The translations under genes were made by a program, and so were the position numbers. Of a stretch of DNA of 64,000 nt, positions 54,277 to 64,000 are shown piece after piece (the first letter of the stretch is position 1; each line of letters begins with the position of its first letter). The notes below the pieces were generated by a model. That model saw nothing but the letters and a program-made list of their open reading frames with translations. It had not been told where the DNA came from and searched no databases. Where the stretch lies: NCBI GenBank assembly GCA_034509925.1, contig CM067526.1, positions 4,659,501 through 4,723,500 on the forward strand. Direction: 5' to 3'. Source of the stretch: Hirudinaria manillensis. Lineage: Eukaryota; Annelida; Clitellata; Hirudinida; Hirudinidae.

Positions 54277-57200
54277 TCACATTATTTTAAATGAGAGATT
54301 GAGTCCATCAGTCAATCCTCTAACCTGTGCTTCTGAGGGTGATGACCAACCTCTGTAAAGGGATTCCACTCCACTTATCGGGGACTCGTTGTTGTCGCTC
54401 GACTCATCATTTGCCTCGCTTCCCTGCGAACCAGGGCTTAATCCTCCTTCATTGCAATAAAGAGTTTGCATCTTATTTTTCTGCAGATCCACTGGAGATT
54501 CTCCACTAAAGATACTTTCTGAACAACCCTCTTGTTGACTGATAAAATTTTTCAGCATCTGAGATCTTATCTGACCATCTTTTACAATAATTCCTTTTAT
54601 GATGCTTTGAGATGATTTAACGTAGAGTCCTTTTTTCTTTGGTGCGATTGCAGGAGTAAAATCATCACATTTATCGACATTGTCTGACTTGTTGTCAAAC
54701 AAACAATAAGACTTTGAAACTTTCTTTAAAATGCCCTTTATTTTGGTTTCATCTGAGGAAATATCTTCAGTCACTGGCTTGTCATGAAATCTAGTTTTGA
54801 TGTCAGTCTCTTTCCTTCGTCTGGCTCTCCTCGAATGACCTTGTCGATCATCAATAACATTAACGATGGTAAAACCTGCAAATGAAACTCTCCTCTTCTG
54901 GTTGATCGGGCTTGAATTTTCGGTTTGTGACACCATGTCCGATGCTACTTTCTGCGGGAAACAAACCAATTTGCTGACTGAAGACTTCAATTGTAAATTG
55001 TTTTGTGGAATATTGGGAGTGTTTGAGATTTCTGCATTAATCCCAACAATTTCTTGTGAAAGATCTAATGCGGTGGAGGCCGAGTTTGTGCTCGTATCAA
55101 CATCTGCTGGAAAAACAGAAAGAAGTGCTTTGAAATCGATTGGATCTTGTCTTAGATGACCTCTCATTGAAATAAAACTGTAAGAGCTTTTGCAAATCTT
55201 TTTCGAGGAACTGGTTTCTTTATCTTTATTAGAATTAACATCTAAGACAAGATCTTCATTGGTTGGATTAAGACTAACTATTTTGAGTTTGACTTCAGAA
55301 GTCTTAACGAACTTTTTGCACAATTTTTGCTCATTTATTTGATAATTACTGGGAAACTTTGAGTCCTTGACAGTAAAATCTGAAGATTCAACAAAATTAC
55401 TTTGAACCATCAACGAAGTGTTTTCTTCAGCGATAGTTGAGTTGCTTAGATTTAATTGATCACATTCTGAAATGCTAATAGGATTTGTATTGCAAGTGTC
55501 AACAAACTCTGAAAATTTATTTTCTTGCAGCTCTTGAACATTATTGCAAAGCTCTGCAGCTTTTGATATATTCCTATCCTTGGCAATATTCCTCATCTTT
55601 TTATAATTATTTTTAAATTTCACTTTGCTCTGCGACTTCCTTGCATTCCAAATCCTCTGTGGCTTAATGTATTTACCAACTTTATTATTCATTTCAACGC
55701 ATTCAAAGCTCGATTCACCATTTTCAAATTCTGGTTTACTTAGACCTAACGAATCATCATCAATAAGTTTTTTATTTGTAGGTATGGCATTATTCTGCAG
55801 ATCCATATTACAATCAGTAAATTTGAAACCATCCAATTCTCCAAGATTGGGTATACTCAATTCATTTCTATCTGTCAAGATATCAGCCATTACCAAAGGG
55901 TCTGCGGATGTGAAGTTAACTTCACTGTTTTCAACAATCTCTATTTCAACCACTCCATCATCTTTTACTTTCACTTCAGATATTTTAAGTTGCTTCTTTT
56001 TTCTCTTTGTTACTTTACTTTTCATTTGTTTGTTAAGAGCTTTACTTCCTACTAAATTTAGATCAACGTCACAAATTTCATTAGAATCGGGACCCAATAT
56101 ATCTTTAAAGATTATAATTTCTTGATTCTCTTGCTGTTCTTGCAATTCTGAAGAAACTACTATTTCACAGTCTACCTGTAACTGATGATCATTTTCATTC
56201 ACTTGAGGCAACACATTAATGTCTGTCATTAACTTATTATTAACACCAATTTCAATGCTTTCAATTTCTTGTCCTAAATCCATTGAAATGTTTTGTGTCA
56301 GCTTAAGATTCTGTGGACTACCTTCGATTGAAGCACTTTTTAAAGAATCCATTTTCACAACTTCTTCATTTTTATTTACAGGTGACTCTACTCCAGAATG
56401 AATTTTATCCATTTGTAATTGATGAGCCCCCTTGTGTGCCTTTGCTTTCTTCCTTTTACCATAACATGTCTTCTTTTTCTTATGCTTTTGTTTGTGATTA
56501 TTGCCAGTTTTACTTTCTTGACAAAATGAATCAAGGGTTAACTTTTCAAAATTGTTCTTATTTTCAACTCCCCATTCTTCTTTTGATGATAAGCACGTGT
56601 TTTCCATAGTGAGAGTGGTTTGAGAAGTACAAACACTTTCAGAAAGTAACCCAACATTTGACTCTTTCAGCAAGATAATGTTGTCAGCTTTGTTAGTTTT
56701 TCCATCTGAGTAAATGTAAAGTTCTTTTAATGTCTTTTGTGAATTATATTCTTGAGGAACTTCAAGAATTTCCATTGAATCATGACACTGAATGCTTACA
56801 TCCATTTCAATAGCAGCATCTTGAGTAAAATAGTCATCAGAAGCAAATTTGTCATTCTTACTAGTATCATGTATGTTAGGAACTTGTATGATATCATTCT
56901 GAATTTCATTTTTGTTATCATAAGCATGACACTTGTTCAATGCATCTGGCATTTCATTTTCTTCAGGATTCACAAATGATTTGTTTTTGTCAAGCCATTC
57001 ACTGTCAAGATCTTCTTTTGAAAGCAAGTTCTCATAGATTGTAAGAATTTTAACCTCTTGCAAACTAATTACAGGGTCTGTTGGCTCGTCAATGTTTCCT
57101 TCTTGATCAATAGATGCATATTTTTCTCTTTCATTTTCTGATCGAGATTCATAAAAATCTTTGCCATCAATATTTTCCCTTGAAAAAGATTCAAGTGATT

Positions 57201-58541
57201 CTGCACCATAAACAGTTTTTTCCCCATTAAGTTTTCTTTTGGGAGTTACTGGAACTACAGCATCTTCAACTTTATGTGAAAGAATTTCTTGATTGATGCA
57301 AGGTCTACCAGACCTTGGAACATGCTGTTCAAAGTGATGCTTTTCACCAACAATTGAAAAAGATGATTGCAATTGGGATGTTCGACAGAGTCTTTTATTT
57401 CTTGGACTTCTGGTATCTGTCGATTTGTTTGAACATCTGATAATATCATCAAAATCCTCATATGTGAAATCACTGCGTACTTTAAACTGTGCAGTTTTAA
57501 ATCTTTCCTTCATGGGTTTCTTGGTAATCAGCATGTCTTCATTGCAAATTTCCTCACAGATTTTATTAGATTTTTTAGCTAATGGATACTTAGATTTATA
57601 ACAAACAGGAGAACTGTGATGAACTTGGTCAAGCTTTTCTTTACTTCTATGGGACATGCACTTCACTGCAAGGTTGGGGAAATGATCTTTCCTCCTGGAA
57701 TAAACATTTCTTTCACTAAACAAAGTTTCATCCACATTTTTACAACTTGGATTATCTCTCTTTTCTCCTTGTATGATATTCATGTTCATGTAATTCTCAA
57801 CAGTTTTGTTTAACTTTGCATGAGTTCTTTTGTGGATATGAAACAAACTTCCACTATTATAAAATGATTCTTCCTCACTCAAATCATACACTTTAAAATC
57901 ATACTTTTTCTTCTTGGGGGTTCCAATAAATCCATGCTTTGACTTAAAAAATTTGGGAATAACAACTTGTTTTGAATAATTCTTCAATTTGCTTTGTTCG
58001 TTCCAAAAATTGGCTTGATTAACTCTGTAAAGTTAATAGCTTTGATATTTGCAGACAAGCCACTAAATAATGGGCAAAAATATTCACCCAGGAATTTATT
58101 TTATAATCATTTTATCCATCAAGAATGTAGAATTAAACACTATTTGATTGCATTGCTTTATAATTAGTTACTTAAAAAGTCAATCTCAATGCATACAGAT
58201 ACTTTTAGATACTGTTTTGCCAATAATAGCATTCGAGCACTTTTAAGAAAAGCCATAGATGCTGAAACAGTGTAAGTTGCACTTTTACTCGGACCGTCGA
58301 CTAGCGAAAAATCGTGATCTCAGTACAATTATGAAAATTAACAAAAAATAATATTGATTTCTATAGATACTAATGCGAGTTAATTCACCAAGAAACAATT
58401 GTTTTACCTATTTATCCCATTCTTCACATTGTTCCATTTCTTCAGTATCCTTCCGTTTATCTGTTCGCGACTTAAAAATGGAAATAGTTTCTTCGTTTTC
58501 AAAGCTTCTGAACAAAGAAACGAGCGCTTAATTGATTCCAT
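54277..58541 (-). CDS. Unrecognised 1293 aa disordered protein with PP1-docking motifs
   Basis: Two exons: 58408-58541 and a 3.7 kb exon 54277-58024. Together they total 3882 nt and stay in frame (split codon AG|A). The start gives MESIKRSFLCSEALKTKK. The protein is Lys/Ser/Glu/Asn-rich, with no globular domain visible and many short basic patches (GTPKKKKYDF, HKKKKTCYGKRKK). Near residue 1090 it carries RRVSFAG, a strong RVxF protein phosphatase 1 docking motif. At about 1142 it carries GILK, which fits the SILK consensus ([GS]-I-L-[RK]). The C-terminus contains SLYRGWSSPSEAQ. Length, charge and PP1 motifs suggest a nuclear or chromosomal scaffold of the RIF1/CDCA2/Ki-67 kind, but I see no similarity that identifies one. 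Codon pattern and the long open frame make the gene itself secure. Confidence 0.8.
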
Positions 58542-58746
58542 CTATCTCAAAAGCAAGGTCCCGAAAGCAGACGACTAAGCGATTACGAATAAGGAGGACG
58601 TGAATGCTTATTTTTATTATTATTTAAATGTTCAAGGGCATAATTAATTAACTGATTATTTATTTATTAACTTTTATATGAACATAATAAAAATGCCATT
58701 ATTTTGTTGTAAAGAATCTTGAAAAATGAAGCTTGTTTCATGTGAC

Positions 58747-59637
58747 CTATTCGGTCGTCTGCATATTATCAGAGGTTTGACCAGAATCTCTTAGTGGCTG
58801 AGCAGATATTGCACGCAACTTGAAATCTGATGAATATTTTTGTTTGATAGAGGCCAAGTCACTCTCTGACAGATTCTTTGAGTGTTTAGAGCGTTTCAGG
58901 TGTGATCCATGTCGCCTGTAGATGTGACTTCTGGTGTTGGATACTATTGAAGCATGAGTGCGCCAATTAGCCCTCTGACCACCTTCTTCCATGTTCTCAC
59001 GAAAGGCTCCTGAATGTGATAAAAAAAATGAAACAAATTGTTAATTAAAAAAATATGAAATTCTAGTAGGGCCCCGCACAATAATAGCAAATTTATTTTT
59101 GGACATTTTAGTAAACTTGTTAAATTTACAGCTTGTTACTACATCTTATTCATTTGTTTATTTATTTTTATTTTCATCACGGGAGGAGTACATGCTACAA
59201 TTTTACTTTAATATTTGGTTCACGAATGGCTAGAGCAAAACTGACATTTTAAGCTCCCTGTTAAGTCATTGTTTCAACTTCAAACATTAAAAAAAAAGTG
59301 CGATCCAGTATAAATTAAAAAAAAACGTTTACAAGATCTTCTGCGGACCATGTAAACATTCAAAATATTGGAGTGTGCTTTGAATATTGTGATTTCTGTA
59401 GGTAAATATATCTGTTAAAAACTGAAAAACAAAACAATTACATATATTTGCATGCACGATAAAGATTAACATAAATAAGGACCATCTCCATGTCCATTTT
59501 CTTCCTCTTCTTGAGCGTATGTGATGATGAAGACAATGCAATCCTGAGCTATCTTCACCAACATGCTGATCCACATGACCAGCATAACAGGCACCAAGAC
59601 ATTTTTCACGAAGATTGATTCTGATCAAATATTATTT
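58747..59637 (-). CDS. Unrecognised small gene, at least two exons (model uncertain)
   Basis: The last exon is about 58747-59010 (acceptor tcacattcag|GAGCC). It reads GAFRENMEEGGQRANWR, then a basic stretch (RSHIYRRHGSHLKRSKHSK), and stops after NMQTTE. An upstream exon near 59480-59637 is open in two frames. One is a hydrophobic segment (VLVPVMLVMWISMLVKIA) followed by acidic EEEENGHGDG; the other is Cys/His-rich. Frame choice and the upstream start are unresolved. If the hydrophobic frame is right the product is a small membrane protein with a basic cytosolic tail. No family is recognised. Confidence 0.35.
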
Positions 59638-59639
59638 TT

Positions 59640-60934
59640 TTTCTTTAAATTAGACGTTTACCACAAATGCTATATAGCAGTTTTAGTTTTTATTAATTTT
59701 CAATGCATACCCTCCAGAGAAAATACTCTGGTATAATTCATTTAGAATCCAGATTTTTTAAGAAAATGTTATTTTTTGTTGTTTACAAACAGTGACGTAC
59801 TGGATGAAAATCTATGTAGTCTTTATTTTAACATTGACACGGACAATAATAAATTAGCAAATTAAATTTCAATTAATGATCAACAAACTTTTTCATTCTA
59901 ACAAATTTTTCTTAAATTGTGTAATGATCCGCCTGCGTTTTCTACTGTCAAGAGAAAGCATTAAAATGAAAAAGGAAATACGGAGAGTTAATTATTGGTT
60001 AGATTTTTCCCCGAAAATAGCATCTATTTGTCTCCATGTTTTTTCTTTATTTGCTTAATAATCTCAAATGATGAGAAACTTGTTGATACATCGAATAAAA
60101 TTTGCAACCCAACTTATGTCCTAATACATAAGTGAAATAAGCAAGTGCAAGAGAATAGAATGAAGATACTTTTAATTAATTTAATTATTTGAAGTTGGAA
60201 GATCACAATTTTTGACAAAAATGATTAACATTTAATCAAGTTAAATCATAGAAATGTCTCCACTTGAATAGTTTTAAGAGAGCTTTGGTATGAGATGATT
60301 AGAATCAAATATTTTCCGACCAATAATCATTTATATAATAATCATGTGTCTCCAATTAAACAAACGAAGTGTACTAAAACATGAGTTGGTCCAGAAAACA
60401 CAACCAAATATGTATGAAGGGCGTACATGTTAATGAAAGCAACGCAGGTATGTTGGCTTTTAAGAATAAATATGACGGCGGCTTATTACAACTATACAGG
60501 TAATAGGTGTAACAGTTATTTATGACCAACCTAACAACTAATCAAGTTAAGTGCTTAAAATAGTCTAATATTAAAACTGATTGTATAATTAATTAAAATT
60601 GTTAGAATAAAATTTATTCCAATTGAATGACATGATCAAATGAATTGTAATATTTGACCGAGTTTATTTTGTAAACAGTACAATTTTCCTGAACAACAAT
60701 ATTTTAAATATAATATTTGCAATAAATCTGACAAGCGGATACATGAATAATTGTTGAGTTTCGACAAGGAACCAGTCACAAAAGTATACAGGCATAGTTC
60801 GCTAGATGTCCTGGTAAACAAAACGACGACGTCGTCAAAGTTGCGATTGGGAGCTTATCGCTTGTCTTTCAACTGTAAATCGATCTTTTAAACTTATAAA
60901 CTTTCTAGAACATCACCGATACATACCTTCCAAG
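59640..60934. other. Spacer upstream of CLINT1
   Basis: About 1.3 kb of AT-rich DNA with no supported gene. It presumably includes the CLINT1 promoter and 5' UTR. Open frames of 60 codons (59876-60058, 60636-60821) look like chance. Confidence 0.5.
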
Positions 60935-61981
60935 ATGATTAACGTAACAATGTCCAAGGTTCGGGAGTTGGCAGATAAAGTGTAAGTTATGTTCTTCAGG
61001 TGTTGAGTACGATAATTTTTTTAATTAAAATTTTTTTTTTCCTTTACACTCATTGGCACATTATCTGCTACCGTTTCTTGTCAGTATTACGAAACATCGA
61101 TTGTAGTATAGTTTTCATTAGGTCATGTATGAGTTTAAAAAGATTATTAAGATATAATTAAGCGGAATTGATTTCATTTTAAGGACGAATGTAGTCATGA
61201 GTTATACTGAAGTGGAAGCAAAAGTTAGAGAGGCAACAAATGATGAACCCTGGGGTCCAACAGGTGCCATTATGCAAGAAATTTCTCAATACACGTTCAC
61301 CTACGAACATTTTCCTGAGGCCATCGGAATGTTGTGGAAAAGAATGTTAACTGACAGCAGAAAAAATTGGAGAAGAGTTTACAAGGTATCCTTGGATATT
61401 TCCAAGTAGATCAGCCACTTTGTTGACATAATCAGGCTTTCCTTTGATTATAATCAATCACTTGTTTTATAAATGCTTAATTTCCATTCAGTCCCTAAGA
61501 CTTCTCGACTATTTGATCCACAACGGGTCGGAACGTGTGATCGGAGCCACGAGGGAAAGACTGTACGAGTTGCGACAGCTGGAAAACTACACGTACACTG
61601 ACGAATATGGCAGGGATCAGGGTATCAATGGTAAGAAATCAAAATTTTATACATTTTTATTCCTTTATGGAAGTTGAATGTTAACTTGTAAGATTATATA
61701 ATATTATGCTTATTGTTCTGGTATAGAAGTTTACATTTATTAGATTCTCTAAATAATCATTTTAAGTAAATTAGCAAAACTTCATTTCTTTTCGAAGATA
61801 GTTTCCATTAAAAATGATTTACACGAGTGCTTTGCATTCCACTTTTAAATGTAAAGCAGACGTTTCCCAGTGTGAGTTTAATTGCCTTGCCTTGTTCAAG
61901 TTCTAACAGCTCCTGAGTGGACTTTAATCAGCAGTTTGTTTTGAGAAGTGACAAACACAAATGATTCTGCAACCACAGCAT

Positions 61982-62030
<49 letters not shown>

Positions 62031-64000
62031 GATATAATTATATATATATATATATATAGTTATGAGCTTACTGACTGCCGAGTACCGTGATATTGCTGTT
62101 GTTATTATTCTTATTTATTTATTATATTGTTATTTACTACTGAGTACTGTGATATTGTTGTTGTTGTTGTTATTTATTTATTTATTTATTTTCCTTTAAC
62201 AAATGTTACAATTTTTATTTTTATTTTAAACAGTTCGTCAAAAAGTTAAGGAGATTTTGAACCTCGTGCAAAATGATGACCTGTTGAGAGAAGAGAGGAA
62301 GAAGTCGAAAAAGAATAAAGACAAATACGTTGGAATCGTCGGGGGAGGATATGGCTCGAGATACTGTGAGATGATATTTGTTTTATTAGATCTTAATTTG
62401 TTTATAATTTAGTTTTAAATATTAATTTAGAATTTATTTATAATTCGTCTCGTGGATTAAAGTTTAGTTACTGGTATCACTATTACTGTTTTAACATCAG
62501 GTGATGATTATGATGCAAGCGGAGTTTCCAGCTACGACAAGAAACGACTGGACGACATAAAGGACTGGCAGTCGGGCAACAAAACCATTGCAGAGGAGGC
62601 CATCGACAAGGTCAAAGAGTTCGTTAGCAGCATTAGAATCTTCGACAATCCTGATGACTTCGGGTGAGGGTTTAGTTCGTCGCGTGTCATTTGACGATCA
62701 TTTCTGGATTCTTGTTTTCATTGCTGACATCGTGTTGTTTCAAATTGCTGACTCTTCAAGTTGACTGAAGCCTCTAAATTGATTGATAACCTAATCAATA
62801 GGTTTGATTGTTCTTTCACAAAACAGTAGCAACGACCTTTACGAAGATGACGGTCCCTATGGCGACAGAAACGGAGATTTCAGGGACGGAGATTATGCCT
62901 CGAGGCGCGATTTCAAAGACAAAGACGATGCCGAGAACAAGCCGAAATATTCGTACAGAAAGCCAAATTCTGATTCGGTTTGTACTCGTAATCTTTGTAG
63001 TCTTTTCTGTTGCTGTTGTTGTTGTTGTTCTTGTTCTTGTTGTTGACATGTGATACAAGCGAACACATCTCGCATTTAGTCATAAAAAACTGAAATTCCG
63101 ATAGCAATATGGCTGTGACGTGTTTGATGTTGCTGTTGCTTGAAGGTGCAAGAGAAATCAGGTGAACGAAGCAAGCAGACGACAAGTAAAGCAAACCAAC
63201 CTGCGACGTCTGCCTGCGCGGATGCCAACGGGGATTTTGCTGATTTCAAATCTTTCGAGGACGCGGGAGACGACTTTAACCCGAGGGCCTCTGAACCAGG
63301 TGACGACACTTTCCTGTTTTTTATTGATCAATTTTTTTTTTAAATCACCCTAACTGAAATCATATTCATTTGTTTTATTATTTTTCTCATCAGTTCCTAA
63401 ACAGAATTCATCTCTACCAGCTCCAATAAAGTGAGTTTTTGTTTTTTGTTTTGGAGATTCGCAATTCATTATGTTTTCGTTTAACACTCGTTTGACGTAG
63501 TTCTCTAAACAATCGGCTTTAATTATTTTTAATTTGATTTTCCAAAGATTAATTCAATTAATAAAATTATGTTGGAAAATGATTTCTTTAACCATTCAGA
63601 ACACCGCCACTACCACTACTACTACGTTTGAAATGCTTTACTTTTAAGTAATTGAAATAATTTCAACTTTTCATCAGTAACTTGTCTAATGCTTAAAATT
63701 TTTGGTTCTAAGCACTTTTTAATATTTAACAATTAATTAATTATTTAATATTCGTTAATTAATTATTTAATATTAATTAATTAATTATTTAATATTTAAC
63801 TAGAACAAAGTCTGAGACTTCGACTCCTGCAAAGATCCCCTGCGACCCTCTTCCTACATGCAACGTTCCAACTCAGTCGCAAAGCAACGCCGATCTTCTC
63901 GGAGGCTTGGATTTCGGATCTACCTCGATGCCGGCTCCTGTGACCAATCAGAATTCCTCTCTCTTGGATGATTCATTATTTACCAACAATAATGATGTGG
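60935..64000 (+). CDS. CLINT1: Clathrin interactor 1 / epsin-related protein (partial, 3' end outside window)
   Basis: Nine exons seen: 60935-60981, 61184-61385, 61492-61630, 62234-62365, 62502-62663, 62827-62977, 63146-63299, 63394-63430, 63804-64000+. All joins keep frame. Residues 1-150 form an ENTH domain, which binds phosphoinositides and SNAREs: VREATNDEPWGPTG, NWRRVYKSLRLLDYLI, NGSERVIGATRERLYELR, DEYGRDQGINVRQKV, and LREERKKSKKNKDKYVG. The region after the ENTH domain is disordered and acidic. It contains ANGDFADFKSFEDAG and LLGGLDFGS, short motifs of the type that bind clathrin and the GGA/AP-1 adaptor ears. CLINT1 works in clathrin-coated vesicle formation at the trans-Golgi network and endosomes. 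The C-terminus lies right of base 64000. Confidence 0.96.
61982..62060. repeat. (TA)n microsatellite
   Basis: Two TA runs separated by ttaagatataat, in CLINT1 intron 3. Confidence 0.95.

Overview
This is a nuclear genomic window from an invertebrate animal. The genes have short GT-AG introns. They include clearly metazoan families (a coiled-coil thrombospondin, VWA3, USP30, CLINT1/epsinR, UBE2W, ribosomal protein eS8). The intergenic and intronic DNA is AT-rich and full of (TAA)n, (GAT)n and (TGGA)n microsatellites. I cannot place the organism below 'metazoan, non-vertebrate'. A small heat-shock protein with two alpha-crystallin domains is a type known from flatworms and some other invertebrates, but it is not diagnostic here.

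Layout, left to right. (1) <1-6241, minus: a VWA3-like protein with several von Willebrand A domains; its 3' end lies beyond the window. (2) 7020-9667, plus: UBE2W, complete, 6 exons, 151 aa. (3) 10469-13630, minus: tandem alpha-crystallin sHSP, 3 exons, 442 aa. (4) 14940-15945, plus: ribosomal protein eS8, 4 exons, 208 aa. (5) 17280-33028, minus: thrombospondin with an N-terminal LamG-type region (partly resolved), an Asn-Pro rich linker, a coiled coil, about 17 EGF-like repeats, type 3 repeats and a C-terminal lectin-like domain; one intron holds a 1.1 kb (TGGA)n array. (6) 33.1-42.9 kb: a repeat-rich gene desert with two 5'-truncated R2-like non-LTR retrotransposon fragments. (7) 42986-46942, minus: a 750 aa disordered protein ending in an IL16/PDZD2-like PDZ domain. 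(8) 49224-49703, minus: a possible secreted, cysteine-free protein. (9) 50292-53725, plus: USP30, 11 exons, 485 aa. (10) 54277-58541, minus: an unrecognised 1293 aa disordered protein with PP1-docking motifs. (11) 58747-59.6 kb, minus: pieces of an unrecognised small gene. (12) 60935-64000+, plus: CLINT1/epsinR, nine exons seen, 3' end beyond the window.

For eS8, UBE2W, USP30, the sHSP, the PDZ gene, the 1293 aa protein and thrombospondin from its linker onward, I joined exons by hand. Consensus splice sites were used and reading frame was kept across every join, and the summed lengths are exact multiples of three. The genes do not form a pathway; they are ordinary neighbours. No CRISPR, operon or bacterial-type system is present. 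The most unusual items are the expanded EGF array of the thrombospondin, the candidate PP1 regulator, the IL16-type PDZ protein with a microsatellite-derived acidic tract, and the retrotransposon/(TAA)n landscape.
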